Source: Ursus arctos (lineage: Eukaryota; Chordata; Mammalia; Carnivora; Ursidae). Taken from it: a stretch of DNA of 64,000 nucleotides. The notes beneath the pieces are model-generated. The model was not told the origin of the DNA. It saw only the letters and a list, made by a program, of their open reading frames with translations, and ran no database searches. How positions within the stretch are numbered: the stretch's first letter is position 1; each line of letters begins with the position of its first letter. The position numbers were made by a program, and so were the translations under genes. The DNA lies in assembly GCF_023065955.2 (NCBI RefSeq), contig NW_026622997.1:21680001-21744000 (forward strand), in the 5' to 3' direction. Positions 36,206-49,189 of this stretch are shown here, piece by piece.

Positions 36206-36573
36206 TTTTTTTTATAATAATATTTTTTTATTATATTATGTTAGTCACCATACAGTACATCCCTGGTTTTTGATGTAAAGTTCGATGATTCATTAGTTGC
36301 GTATAACACCCACTGCACCATGCAATACGTGCCCTCCTTACTACCCATCAGCAGCCTATCCCATTCCCCCACCCCCGCCCCTCTGAAGCCCTCAGTTTGT
36401 TTCCCAGAGTCCACAGTCTCTCATGCTTCATTCCCCCTTCTGATTACCCCCCTTTCTTTATCCCTTTCTTCTCCTACCGATCTTCCTAGTTCTTATGTTC
36501 CATAGATGAGAGAAACCAAATGATAATTGTCTTTCTCTGCTTGACTTATTTCCCTTAGCGTTATCTCCTCCAG
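36206..36573 (-). mobile_element. Carnivore L1, short 5'-truncated insertion
   Basis: A T-rich tail at left, then an L1 3' UTR in reverse ('tatgttagtcaccatacagt', 'cagagtccacagtctctcat'), reaching the last codons of ORF2, where 'EISQAEKDNYH' is still readable ahead of the stop. An 18-bp duplication, 'tgtatcttggagtgtctt', is perfect at 36188-36205 and 36574-36591. About 370 bp long; dead on arrival, and recent by its duplication. Confidence 0.96.
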
Positions 36574-36591
36574 TGTATCTTGGAGTGTCTT

Positions 36592-37269
36592 GATGTAAGT
36601 TCTGAAGCATCCTCTTTATAGTTAATTTTTTTTTTGGGGGGGGGAGAATAATTTCACCTGTATGATAGATGATCTGCTTGGAACTATTTAAATATCCAGG
36701 TAAAAGAACATGAGTTTTTTTCTGTTGATGTGAGCCCGAGTTCCTGGCAGAACGGAAAAAACGCTGTGCTCTAATGGGTGGTATTCTGTACAGGTTTGAG
36801 CATCTTACTGTGGATGGCATATTGTATATTGTTTCAAGAAGACAAATAAGCTTTTATTACTTTTTTATGTCAAGGAGGAAAATACTGTGTTATTGTGATT
36901 TTCTAGTAGGGCAGCAATGGAAGATATATCTCAGAAAAAACTACCCGTTGCTTTCTACCTTATTTCAGCGCATTCCAAGTTATTTGAAAGTGTTGACTCG
37001 TTTCAATTTTGTGATCAGGGGTATCCTAGTTTGTCTTACAAGATGGAGGGATGATTATGTTTCTCTATATAGGAAGGAGACTGATTTTGAATCTAAATGT
37101 CATTTGAAAGCATCCACAAAGACTTCTTTTATTTATTTTAACTTTCATTTCTGTGGGAGAAAAGTAGATTTAATTCATTAGAAAAAATTGCATTAGCCTA
37201 AATTCTTGAGATGCAATGATAAATGTGGCAGGGTCTCTGTTCTTCTGACTGCTTGAATCTAATAGATTG
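36592..37269. other. Single-copy non-coding DNA
   Basis: Contains a T10G9 run at 36626-36644. A 135-codon plus-strand frame (36774-37181) has no recognisable domain; its product is rich in aromatic residues and it looks like chance. Confidence 0.4.
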
Positions 37270-38310
37270 AAAGGGGAGGGGGAAAGCATGTGCAAATAGC
37301 TAGCTAACTCTACCACAAGTCAGGAGATGCTTCAATCTACAAGGGAGGTTCAAAGAGAAGTACTTCAAATCGAAGTGAAAGTGGGATGAGGACAGTCTTC
37401 CTGAGGAAAAATGGCCTTTAATATTGACCTTGGAGGAAGGTGCAGGCTCTGATAGAACTTAGAGATTTGGAGCAGAGAAGGGAAAGGTAAAGTGATGAAA
37501 CAGTCAGGAACTGGGCAATGACCTGGAGTGTAGGGTCCTGTGGGGCAATCATGAGAGGTAATTCTAGAAAGGTGTAGATGGAGATAACATCATGGGGATT
37601 GAGGTGGGATTGAGGCATTTTTATTTCACTTGGAGACAAGAAAGGGGCATTGAAGTTTAGTGAGTGGTTGGGTGCTGTCAGTGATACGAGGGATAAGTGA
37701 GAATAGGGACCCTTTGGAGGCTGGCAGGTCATTAAGAGATTGTGGCAACTAGCCAGGCAGGTGACAATCAGTCATCAAACTAGAAAGACATCAGTGGGAA
37801 TGATAATAATGAGACTGTCCCAGGGGAATTTGCAGGCCCAACTGGTTGGATGCTGGGGAGAGGCAAGGAGAAGGAAGAGATAGATGTTGGTACCTTTCAC
37901 AGAAATCTAAAGTTTATAGTTTGTGGAGGAAAAGTAAATTCAGTTTTATACCTATGTGTTTTGAGATGCTTCTGGAACATTTACTAAAAGAGGTTATAGC
38001 AGTCAGTTGGAAATTCAGGTTAGAGCTGCTTCAAGGACTTGAGCCTGGAGAGACACTTTAGAAGGTCAAACATGTAATCCATCATAGCTGAAGCCTTGTG
38101 AGTGGGTGACTTTGCCCAGGGAGAACAGTAGATGAGAGAGAAGGGAAGTGAATGACTCTGGGGTGGATTTCTTTGCCTGGGGAAAGGAGAAGAAATGGAG
38201 GATAGAGAGGGGTAATCGACGGGGGGACCATGTGGATGGTATGATCTAGTGAAGTGTAAGGAGGAGGGAGTTTTATGAAGGACAAGACCAACAGAGTTGA
38301 ACACAGCAGG
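37270..38310 (+). repeat. Ancient repeat X, copy 2 (longest)
   Basis: About 1 kb of purine-rich sequence matching a long mammalian repeat: 'gaactgggcaatgacctgga' near 37506, 'agatagatgttggtaccttt' near 37879, 'gttttgagatgcttctgga' near 37958, 'gcagtcagttggaaattcag' near 37999. The order of phrases agrees with copies near 33.2 and 56-57 kb. Minus-strand frames here are chance. Confidence 0.5.
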
Positions 38311-39876
38311 GTGGCTGAAAGGGAAGGATTAAGAATATTGAATTTGTGTTTGGAAGGTTGGTGGCTACTTTGGTGTAGTGATGGAGACAGAAAATGGACT
38401 CTAAGTGCTTAGACTCAGGTGGCAGTAGGTTCAGGGTGCTACCCTTGCAAGGTGAGCAAAGAATGTTGAGATCAATCTAGGAAAAGGAATCTTTTGAAAA
38501 TATTGAGTGTAGGTCTTTGAGCCTTCTCCAGTGAATTTTCCCAGCCTGTTTTCTCTGAAGCCCCTGCTCCTTTGAGCATGAACCTCATCCCACCATTGAT
38601 TCTCCATCATTTGCTAGGATTCTTTGGAACAGGGAGGTCTTTTCTTATTGGGTACCTCTCTTCTCATATACTGACTGTGAATATCTCCCTTCTATGAAAG
38701 GACTTCATTCTCTTATCGATACCTTGCTTTCTTGTCATGTTTCTGTGGAATAAAAAGTGCCTGCTACCATTGGTAATGTCAGAGGTCATGCTTCTGAAAT
38801 ACAGCAACTCCTACATCTATCAGTGGCAGAGAGGTAGTTATGGTGCAAAGATCATGAGCCAGTTGGCTAAGGAGCAGATTTCAAACCTCCCCCACCCCCC
38901 CTTTGGCATCTTTCTCATGAGCCCATCCATCCATGCCTCAAGCTACTTTGCACCCCATCAGATCCATTCTCTCATTAGAACCAGTTGTGAAGACTGTGTA
39001 AGAGTAACATTTTGGTCAAAGGAGTGGGAAGGAAAGAGGAAGAAAGATAATTTAATGGAATAGAACTGTTGCATGTTCCAAATTCATTTCACAAACCTTT
39101 TGTTTTCATTATGGAGAGAGCAAATGTCGATTTCCCCAATTTGCCTTTCATTTTATCCAGCTATTGATGTTTTTCTTTAATACTGCTTTACTTACAGTAG
39201 AAAGTACAGTATCAAGAATTTAAGGAAATACATGGTTAAATCTTTGTTCCTAAGATTCCAGTGATAAGTGGCAGTTCTTTCTGGCACTATTTTTTTTTTT
39301 TTACTTTAACCCTTTAGAGTATTTTATTCCATATCTCTATTCGGTGCCACATGATTAATGCAAGCATTGTCTTGGCTTAAGGCACTTGGAAATAAAGTTC
39401 TCTTTTGCATATCAAGGAGTGTACAAAGTTCCAAACATTCTCCCAGACATTATGAGATCACCGAGGGGGGGAAAGTGCTGGCTCAGCAGAAATGTAGCTG
39501 TCACTGATTTGTGGAGACATCAAAAAGAAATGAAAGGAGACCAAGGACTGAATACAGCAGTCATTTCAAGTACGATAAGTAATCCTGAGAACAAAGTTTT
39601 GCTCATTTATAGTTTCCACAATTTTAGAGAATTAATGCCTGGGGTTTTTCCTTGGCCCTTTCTGTTTGTGTACAATTATCTTGAGACTGATTTGCTAGCA
39701 AATAGTATGCTCAAAAATGAGAGTAATTCACGAGAATATATTTATTCAGTGACTCATTAAAACTACATTCACATTTTTACTAAGCTATACAGTTTTGATT
39801 TTCTATGTGAATGTTTGGCATAGCATTATAGATTGTTATATTTGCTTCAGAATATTTATATTTAATTCTTTTGAAG
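38311..39876. other. Single-copy non-coding DNA
   Basis: No gene recognised. Frames of 108 and 124 codons (38737-39063, 39386-39760) have no known domain. A T run lies near 39290-39301. Confidence 0.42.
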
Positions 39877-39894
39877 CATTGGCCTCTATTTCCT

Positions 39895-39897
<3 letters not shown>

Positions 39898-39932
<35 letters not shown>

Positions 39933-40790
39933 CTGTACTAATCTCTTTTATTTTTATTTTTTTAAATAATTTTTTATTATGTTAGTCACCATACAGTATA
40001 TCCTTAGTTTTTGATGCAATGTTCCATTATTCATTATTTGCGTATAACACCCAGTGCACCATGCAATATGTGCCCTCCTTAATACCCATCACCGGGCTAT
40101 CCCAATCCCCCACCCCCCTCCCCTCTTAAGCCCTCAGTTTGTTTCCCAGAGTCCATAGTCTCTCATGGTTCATTCCCCCTTCTGTTTACCCCCCCCCTTC
40201 ATTCTTCCCTTCCTTCTCCTACCGATCTTCCTACTTCTTATGTTCCATAAATGAGTGAAACCGTATGATAATTGTCTTTCTCTGCTTGACTTATTTCACT
40301 TAGCATAATCTCCTCCAGTCCCATCCATGTTGCTGCAAATGTTGGGTAATCATTCTTTCTGATGGCTGAGTAATATTCCATTGTATATATGGACCACATC
40401 TTCTTAATCCAGTCATCTGTCGAAGGGCATCTCGGCTCCTTCCACGATTTAGCTATTGTGGACAATGCTGCTATGAACATTGGGGTGCATATGGCCCTTC
40501 TCTTCACTACGTCTGTCCCTTTGGGGTAAATACCCAGTAGTGCAATGGCTGGATCATAGGGTAGCTCAATTTTTAACTTTTTAAAGGACCTCCACACTGT
40601 TTTCCAGAGTGGCTGTACCAACTTGCATTCCTACAAACAATGTAGGGGGGATCCCCTTTCTCCACATCCTCTCCAACATTTGTTGTTTCCTGCCTTGTCA
40701 ATTTTTGCCATTCTAACTGGCATAAGGTGGTATCTTAGTGTCGTTTTGATTTGAATTTCCCTGTTGGATACTGATTTGCCAAGGAATTGT
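39898..40790 (-). mobile_element. L1, 3' half of a twin-primed insertion
   Basis: 3' UTR and C-terminal ORF2 of a carnivore L1, read right to left. The ORF2 C-terminus is open over 40238-40621 (127 codons), containing '[20 protein letters not shown]' and ending 'KDNYHTVSLIYGT'. The left edge is an ATTT-repeat tail at about 39897-39929. Together with the inverted piece to the right, it is flanked by one duplication, 'cattggcctctatttccttta' at 39877 and a one-mismatch copy at 41496. Confidence 0.95.
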
Positions 40791-41495
40791 TGAAAAAGAA
40801 AAACAAAGCTGGGGACATCACGTTGCCGGATTTCAAGCTATACTACAAAGCTGTGATCACAAAGATAGCATGGTACTGGCACAAAAACAGACACATAGAC
40901 CAATGGAACAGAATAGAGAACCCAGAAATGGACCCTTCGCTCTTTGGGCAGCTAATCTTTGACAAAGCAGGAAAAAACATCCAGTGGAAAAAAAAGACAA
41001 TCTCTTCTATAAATAGTCCTGGGAAAATTGGACAGCTACATGCAAAAGAATGAAACTTGACCGCTCTCTCACACCATACACAAAGATAAACTCCAAATGG
41101 ATGAAAGACTTCAGTGTGAGACAGGCCCATCAAAATCATAGAGAACATAGGCTGCAACCTCTTTGACATCGGTCACAACAACTTTTCATGACACATCTCC
41201 AAGGGCAAGAGAAACAAAAGAAAAAATGAACTGTGGGACTTCATCAAGATAAAAAGCTTCTGCACAGCCAAGGAAACAGTCAAAAAAACTAAGAGGCAGC
41301 CCACGGAATGGGAGAAGATATTTGCAAATGACACTACAGATAAAAGACTGGTATCCAAGATCTACAAAGAACTTCTCAAACTCAATACACGAGAAACAAA
41401 TAATCAAATCAAAAAATGGGCAGAAGATATGAATAGACACTTTTCCAATGAAGACATACAAATGGCTAACAGACACATGAAAAAATGTTCAAAAT
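40791..41495 (+). mobile_element. L1, inverted 5' half of the same insertion
   Basis: The ORF2 segment just upstream of the left piece, now in plus orientation: '[19 protein letters not shown]' at about 40800, '[18 protein letters not shown]' near 40900, and further on '[20 protein letters not shown]' near 41435-41493. It ends directly at the right target-site copy (41496-41516). The left and right pieces together are one element broken by a 5' inversion. Stops and small shifts break the frame after 41053. Confidence 0.95.
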
Positions 41496-41516
41496 CATTA
41501 GCCTCTATTTCCTTTA

Positions 41517-41842
41517 AATTGTCAGTCTACTTTTAACTTTTGTTACCTTAATATAACTATCTTCCTCTACCTCTCTCCCCTTCTTCTATTAGCTGTAGTT
41601 CCTGATGCTCTTCTTAGGAGAGTAGGGAACCTGGTTTTACCTAATATTCAAGACTCCTGCCTTGGAAAGTGTGCTCTGCAGCCACTCATGATTCCCGGTA
41701 CTGACTCATCACTCTCTCCCAAGACCTCTGCACCACCTTCTTTCTCTCCTGTCTTCTTACCCTAATATATCACCCCCGATTTGGATTCACTTCACTCTGG
41801 TATTAGGTTCCAGGATTATATGGTCTGTAGTTTTCCCTATGT
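41517..41842. other. Single-copy non-coding DNA
   Basis: Nothing recognised; CT-rich in places. Confidence 0.4.
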
Positions 41843-42276
41843 TGTGGGTTGAATTGTGTCCTCGCAAAAGATACATTCGAGTGCTAATACCAAGTACCTG
41901 TGAATGTGACCTTATTTGAAAATAGGGTCTTTGTGGATGTCTGTAAGTTGAGATGAGGTCATACTGGATTAGGATGGACCCTAGTCCAGTGGCTGATGTC
42001 CCTACAAGAAAAGGAAATTGAACACCCAGGAAGGATACCATGAGAAGATGGAGGCAGAGATTAGAATGATGGATCTATAAGGGACCCCAAAGATAGCTAC
42101 CAGTCATTAGAAGCTGGGGAGAGGAACAAATTCTACCGGAGTGTCCAGGAGGAATCAATCTGGCCAACACCTTGGTTTTGAATTCCTAGCCTCCAGAACT
42201 GTGAGAGAATAAATTTCTGTTGTTTTAAGTGACCCAGTTCGTGGCAATTTGTTATGGCAGCCCTAGGAAACTAACT
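41843..42276 (+). mobile_element. MLT1-type LTR (ERVL-MaLR), solo
   Basis: Begins 'tgtgggttgaattgtgtcct'. It contains 'gtgaccttatttgaaaatag', 'ctagcctccagaactgtgag' and the poly(A) signal in 'gagaataaatttctgttgt', and ends 'ggcagccctaggaaactaac'. This is the classic MLT1 layout. No internal retroviral genes accompany it. Confidence 0.9.
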
Positions 42277-42349
42277 GACTTTTGTTTTATAATATTTTAA
42301 AAATTTAGTTTTTCACAAAAAGAAAATCGAAACTAGGTATTAGTGCAGC

Positions 42350-42620
42350 CTACTAGGCTTCTGGGTTGCAAACAATAGAAACTGATGTTGGCTATTTTAA
42401 CTGGCCAGTAAGGTAAATTTATTCAATAGAATAATAGAAGCAGTTAATGGAATTGACAGGAAATCTTCAGAATTGGGCTGGAGATTAGGGCAACAGTCCT
42501 GGGCATGCCATTGGGCATGTTTTGGGATGTCATGGCTTCTGGACACATCCTACCACTATGGCTGACTCCTTTATCTTCATAGTAAATTCCCTCTGCGATT
42601 GTGCTGCCTGCCCCTGAGTT
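42350..42620 (+). repeat. Ancient mammalian repeat, family unresolved
   Basis: The phrases 'gcaaacaatagaaactgatg' and 'aggtaaatttattcaataga' resemble the start of an old interspersed repeat, possibly the one at 27.4 kb. Confidence 0.35.
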
Positions 42621-43869
42621 AATCCTTCAGGGATTCAACAACCAGTAGGGGTTTTCCAAGCTGAGCCTCAGCTGAGGGCTTATGCTCTGACTGCAAAAGA
42701 GCAGGGGTAGACCACATCTCCTGAAGCTGTGGGAGCGGGAAGCAGTGCTTTCCCATGCCTCCTGTCTAAACTGTCCTTAGCATCTGGGTCAAAGAAAAAT
42801 TTTGCACCAGATACTTGTTAAAAATGGCAAGGCAGATTTTATTCACCCTACTGCAGTAGGAGGAGAGAGACTTCAGTGTAGGACTGAGCCGAACTCTGAA
42901 TACAGAAAAGACAGCTGGAGATTTGTAGCCAGCAGAGTGAGGGGGCAGTGATGGACAATTACTAAGAAGAAGTTGCTCAGATCTTATGGGTGGGTGGATT
43001 CTCACTGGAAGGACTTAGGATTCTTTGCTAAAACTGGTTGAGACCTGGTTGAGAAGAGGGTTTAGAGGAGCCTGGCTAAAGTCAGGTCTTTATCATCCTT
43101 TCACACCCAAGGCAAAGCATGTAAATAATAATAATAGTCCAGTTATCTTGATATTGATCCATTAAGAATTTGAAAGAGGTAAGTGACAACTTTAACAAGA
43201 AATCTGCCTTGACTTGAACGTAAGTGTGAACTGCTACTAGTAGGAGTCCCGAGTAACACTACTTTGCTATTACTTACCCTACACAATTCAGCTCTTGCTT
43301 AGACTCTCCTATGATTACCTGCTTAGGGGAAGGTGTCTTCCTTTCAATGTTTACTTTATCTTGTATCCTTCAAACCTTCTTTAGCATCTGGAGAAGGAGG
43401 GATAAATTCATCTGTGCTGGTTTTCTCCATTTGCACCCTCAGACCAGCCTTCCACCATCCCTCACTCCCCAGGAAGCTGTTCCAGCTGGACCAGCTTCCC
43501 ATTGGTGTTGGCCCCATGGGAGGCATTGGCAGGAGAATGAAGGGCAGAAGGAGAGAGCGTTCTCACCCTCTCATTTGGGGGCATGGTTCTGGCAGCAAAT
43601 ACATTCTCCAACCTAAGACTCCTGTCAAAGTTCCAACTCTCAGTGGGCCCTGGGGCACCACTTCTTCCTTTTGCCCATTCAGTAGGTGTGGAAATGGCTT
43701 CTCCCTGGCTCCCTTATTCCTGTTCACACACTGCAAGTGATCCCTTTATTAAAATATCTTCTGATGAGCCATCAGACCTGTATCACATTCCTAAAAACCT
43801 ACTGGGACCTTGGGCCAATTTTTTCCACAGTTAGATGCTCTCTCTGCTCAACCATATTTTTTCTACTTT
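42621..43869. other. Single-copy non-coding DNA
   Basis: No gene recognised. Overlapping plus-strand frames between 43311 and 43940 (up to 135 codons) share no features with known proteins. The interval 42780-43080 may be part of an unidentified old repeat. Confidence 0.4.
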
Positions 43870-44110
43870 TCAAAATTCTAGTTAAAATCCACCTTTCTTT
43901 AAGGCCTTCCTATACGATTGCTATTTCCAAGAAATTGTGAATGGATATGCTTTCTTTTGATATATTTGTGTACTTACATATTTTCACTCAGAATATGCCC
44001 AACTCTGGAATTAAATTATAAATGCCTCAAGGTTAAGGGCCATATATACAGTCTAATTTAGGTGTTCTTTCTCTATAACCCACCTGGTAGGCCTCTGCAA
44101 GATCTTGCAT
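43870..44110 (+). mobile_element. Possible LINE-2 fragment
   Basis: The phrases 'gttaaaatccacctttcttt' / 'aaggccttcctatac', then 'aaatgcctcaaggttaaggg', then 'gtaggcctctgcaaga' lie in L2-like order. Weak. Confidence 0.35.
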
Positions 44111-44724
44111 ATGCTGCATGTGGTAGGAGGAAGTGACTGAGAATAGCCAAGTCCAAATGCATACAAAGCCAGATTTTCAAAGCCAGATTTTCTTATACAG
44201 TAGTTGTGGAATACATCACATTTAATATCTATTGTATGGGCTCCTTTGAATTCCTAGAGAGAAAAGTATAGACATTTATATTCTCAAAAATTACTTTGTA
44301 GTTTAAAAAAGAAAGGAAAAATTTTCTTTATTCTTGCTTCAACTATTATGATACTTCTATTATATTTTTTCCAGCTTTATTGAAATAAAATTTACATATA
44401 ATGCTGTGTAAGTTTAAGATGTACACTGGGATGATTTGATACATGTATATAGTGTGAAATATTTACCATAATCTCAGTTAATACATTCTTTATCTCACTT
44501 AATTTTTTATTGTTGTTATGGTGAGAATATTAAAGCTCTACTCTCATAGCAACTTTCAAGTATACAATACAGTTTTATTAACTATAGTCACCATACTGTA
44601 CATTAGATCCCCAGAACTTACTCATCTTATAACTGAAAGTTTGTATCCTTGACCAACATTCCCCATTTCCCCCATTCCTAAGTCTCTGGCAACCACCATT
44701 CTACTTTCTGTTTCCATGAGTTTA

Positions 44725-44891
44725 GTTATGTATGTATGTATGTATATATGCATGTATGTGGGCAGGTAGGCAGTCAGACTCTATGCCCAGCATGGAGCCC
44801 AATGTGGCGCTTGAACTCATGACCCTGCGATCAAGATCTGAGCTGAGATCAAAAGTAGGATGCTTAACTGACTGAGCCACCCATGTGCCCC
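44725..44891 (-). mobile_element. SINEC, old, inside L1 3' UTR
   Basis: Starts with a TATG-repeat tail and reads 'gcagtcagactctatgccca' to 'gactgagccacccatgtgcc'. A short duplication is likely: 'tgagttta' at 44717 and 'tgaattta' at 44892. It splits the 3' UTR of the large L1. Confidence 0.88.
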
Positions 44892-47800
44892 TGAATTTAA
44901 TGTTTTTAGATTCCACATGTAACTGAGATCATGTAGTATTTGGCTTTCTTGTAGTTATTTCACATCACTTAATGCCCCCAGAGTCCATCCATGTTATAGT
45001 AAATTTCTTTATGACTGCATAATATCCATTGTATATATAACCACAGTGTCTTTATCCATTCATCCATTGAAGGAGACTTAGGTTGTTTCCATGTTTTAGC
45101 TATTGTGAATAATGCTGCAGTGAACATGGAAGTGCAGATATCTCTTAGAGATTGATTTTATCTTCTTTGATTGCTGGATCATATGGTAGTTCTATTTTTA
45201 ATTTTTTGAGGAACCTCCATACTGTTTTCCCTAGTGCCTGTACCAATTTACATTCCCACCAACAGTGCACAAAGGTTCCCATTTCTCTACATCCTTGCCA
45301 GAATTTGTGATCACTTCTCTCTTTGATAATAGCCCTTCTAACAGGTATAAGGTATATCTCCTTGTGGTTTTAATTTGTACTTCCCCAGGGATTAGTGACA
45401 TTAGGCACCTTTTCATGTACTTCTTGGCCTTTTGTATGTCATCTTTGAAACAATGTCTATTCAGGTTCTCTGCCCATTTTTAAATCAGATTGTTTACTTT
45501 CTGCTATTGAGTTGTAGGAGTTTCTTATATTTTGGATATTAACTCCTTATCAGATATATGGCTTGCATATATTTTCTGCCATTTCATAGATTGCTTTTTC
45601 ATTCTGTTGATTGTTTCTTTTGTGAAAAGCTTTTGGGTGTGATGTCGTGCTAGTCATTGATTTTTGTTGTTGTTGCTTCTGTTTTTGATGTCCTATACAA
45701 AAAAACCATTGTCACGAATGTCAAACAGTATTTATCTTATGTTTTTTTCTAGGAGTTTTATGGCTTCAGGTATTACATTCAAGTCCTTAATCCACTTCGA
45801 GGTAATTTTTATAAGTGGTATAAGATAGGGGTCCAATTTAAATGTTTTGTATGTAGCTGTCCAGTTTTCTCAGCACTATTTATTGAAGAGACTATCCTTT
45901 TCCCATTGAGTATTCTTGCCTAGCTTGCCAAACATATATTGTCAACATTATTATGCATGGGTTTATTTCTGGACATTCAATTCTGTTCCATCGGTCTATA
46001 AGTCTCTTTTTAGGACAGTACCGTATTGTTTTACTATTGCTTTGGAGTATGGTTGAAATCAGGAAGTGTGATGCCTACAGTTTTATTCTTAAGATTGCTT
46101 GGCTATCCAGGGACTTTTGTAGTTCTGTATGAATTTTAGCATTGTTTTCTCTATTTTTGTGAAATGTGGCATTGGAATTTTGGTAGAGATTGCATTGAAT
46201 CTATAGATAACTTTGAGTGGTATGGACATTTAAACAATATTAACTTTTCTGACCCATAAATACTGGATGTCTTTCCATGTGTTTTTATTATTCGATTTCT
46301 TTTTGTAATATCTTACAGTTTTTGGTGTTTAGATCTTAAACTTCTTTGGTTAAATTTATTGCTAAGTATTTTATTGTTTTTGATACTATTGTAAATGGAA
46401 TTTTTTTTCAGATAGTGCACTGTTAGTGTATAGAATCCACTGATTTTTGTATGTTTATTTTATATCCTGAAACTTTACTGGATTTATTTATTAGGTATAG
46501 TAATTATTTGGTGGAATCTTTAAGATTTTCTCTATATAAGATGTCATCAGCAAACAGGGATCATTTTAATTCTTCCTTTCTGGTTTGAATACCTTTTATC
46601 TCTTACCTGATTTCTCTGGCTAGGACTTCCAGTACTAGGTTGAATAGGAGTGAAAGTGGCCATCCTTGTTTTATTCCTGACATTAGAGGGAAAGCTTTAA
46701 ACTTTTCATGATTGAGTATGATGTTAACAGTGGGTTGGGTATATACAGCCTTTGTTCTGTTGAGGTACATTCCTTCTGTGCCCAATTTGTTGAGAGTATT
46801 TATGATGAAAGGATATTGAACTATTATGAAATGCCTTTTCTGCATCTTTTGAAATGATCATGTGATTTTGGTCTCTGTCCTATTGATGTAGTATTATCAC
46901 ATTTATTGATTTGCATATTTTGAAATATCCTTGCATCTGTTGAATAAATCCCCTGGGATCATGATGTATGATCATGATGTATGCTGTTGAATTTAGTTTG
47001 CTAATACTTTGTTGAGAATTTTGCATGTATGTTCATCAGAGATGAATGTAGTTTCCTTTCCTTGTAACATCCTTATCTGGCTTTGGTATCAGGGTAATGC
47101 TGGCCTTGTAAAACCAGTTTGGGAGTGTTCCCTTCTTGTCAATTTTTTTTGGAAGAGTTTGAGAAGAATTGGCATTAATTCTTCTTTAAATGTTTGGTAG
47201 AATTTATCTGTGAAGACTTCTAGTCTTGGGCTTTTGTTTTTTGGAGCTTTTTGATTACTGATTTAACTTCCTTCCTTACTTGTTATTGGTCTGTTCAGAT
47301 TTTCTATTTCTTCATGATTTAGACTTGGTAGGTTATGTTTCTAGGAATTTATTTCTTCAGAGTTGTCCAATTTGTTGGCATATGATCATAGTCTTTTATG
47401 ATTCTTTGTATTTCTATAGTATCATTAGCAATGTCTTCTTTTTCATTTATAATTTTATTTGAGTCTCTTTTTCTTGGTAGTGTAGCTAAAGTTTTGTTAA
47501 TTTTGTCGATCTTTTTAAAAAACCAATCTTAGGTTTGTTGATCTTTTCTATTGTATTTCTGTTCTCTATTTCATTTATTTCTACGCTGGTCTTTGTTATC
47601 TCCTTCCTTCCTTTTCAGTTTCAGCTTAGTTCTTATTTTTCTATTTCCTTGAGGTGTGAAGTAAGGTTGTTTACTTGTGATCTTTCTTTTTTCTTAATGT
47701 AGGCATTTGTTGCTGTAAATGTCCCTCTAAGCACTGCTTTTGCTGCATTTCATAAGTTTTGGTAATTATGTTTCTACTTTTGTTTCAAGGTATTTTTTGG

Positions 47801-48127
47801 TTTCCCTTTTGGTTTCATCTTTGGTCCATTGGTTATTCAGGCATATGTTGTTTAATATCCATATATTTGTGAATTTTCCAGTTTCCATAATTTTCCAGGT
47901 CAAATTATCCATATATTTGTGAATCTTTTTGTCCTGCTATTGATTTTCAGTTTCATATCTTTAGTCCGAAAAGATAGTTGATATAATTTACGTCTTTTAA
48001 AATTTGATGATACTTGTTTTGTGACTTAACGTTCTGGAGAATGTTCCATGTGTCCTTGAGAAGAAGGTGCATTCTTCTGCTATTGGATAGTAGGTTCTGT
48101 ATAGGTTTGTTAGGTCCATGTAGTTTA

Positions 48128-48360
48128 TTTTTTTTCCTTCAAATTTGTATTTAAATTCTAGTTAGTTGACACATAGTGTAATATTGGTTTCAGGAGTAGA
48201 ATTTAGTGCTTCATCACTTATATATAACACCCAGTGTTCAACACGACAAGTGCTCTTAATACCCATTATCCGTTAAGCCCACCTACGCTCCAGCAACTCT
48301 CAGTTTGTTCTCTATAGTTAAGAGTGTCTTGTGGTTTGCTTCCCTCTCTCTTTTTCCCCC
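48128..48360 (-). mobile_element. L1 3' end inserted in the older L1
   Basis: A T tract, then 'gttagttgacacatagtgta', 'ataacacccagtgttcaaca' and a CT-rich end: an L1 3' UTR in reverse. The duplication is 'aggtccatgtagttta' at 48112-48127 and 'aggttcatttagttta' at 48361-48376, two mismatches. It lies in the ORF2 5' part of the host element. Confidence 0.9.
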
Positions 48361-49189
48361 AGGTTCATTTAGTTTAAAGTATAGTTCATGTCTAATATTT
48401 CTGTATTGATTTTTCTGTCTGGATGATTGATCCATTGTTGAAAGTGGTGTATTGAAGTCCACTACTATTATTGTTTGTATTACTCCCTTCAAATCCATTA
48501 GTGTTGGCTTGAAATACTTTAGTGTTCCAATGTTGGGTACATATGTATTTATAATTATTATAGTCTCTTGCTGAATCGCTATATCATTATATAATGATTG
48601 TCTTTGTTTCTTGTTACAGTTTTTGCCTTAATGTCTATTTTGTCTGATATAAGTATAGCTACCCTTGATTTCTTTTTGATTTCCATTTGCATGAAATATC
48701 TTTTTCTGTTTCTTCACTTTGAACCTATGTGTGTCCTTGAACCTTTAGTGAGTCTCTTATAGACAGCATATAGTTGCATCTTGGTTTTCATATCCATTCA
48801 GCTGCTCTGTTTTTTTTTTATTGGTACCTTTAATCCATTTATATTTAAAGTAATTATCAATAGGTAAGGTCTTATTGTTGTCATCTTGTCAACTATTTTC
48901 AGGCTATTTTGTAGTTCCTTTTCTTTCTCTCTTGCTGTCTTCATTTGTGAATTGATGATTCTATAGTGGTACACTATGATTTCCCACTGTATTACAGTAT
49001 TCTGATTCTGACTATATACTTTCCTTTACTGATGTATTGTTTATTTTTAGGTTTTCATGTTACTACTTAGTGTCCTTTTGCTTCAGCTTGAAGGATTCAT
49101 TTCAGCAATTCTTATAAGGCAGGTGTAGTGGTGATGAACTCCCTCAGCTTTTGTTTATTAGGGAAAGTCTTTATTTCACCTTTCTTTCT

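Noticed and set aside
40238..41053. Frames with reverse-transcriptase-associated similarity
   Set aside because: These are pieces of L1 ORF2 in an inverted, truncated insertion. They are not host genes.
41843..42276. Possible endogenous retrovirus with genes next to the LTR
   Set aside because: No internal retroviral sequence is recognisable on either side. It is a solo LTR, as are those at 52.3, 53.9 and 56.2 kb.
43311..43940. Four overlapping plus-strand frames, up to 135 codons
   Set aside because: They occupy different phases over the same DNA and none has a recognisable domain or start context. Chance is the simplest explanation.
46603..46845. 80-codon minus-strand frame
   Set aside because: Part of the reverse-transcriptase region of the old full-length L1, flanked by stops.
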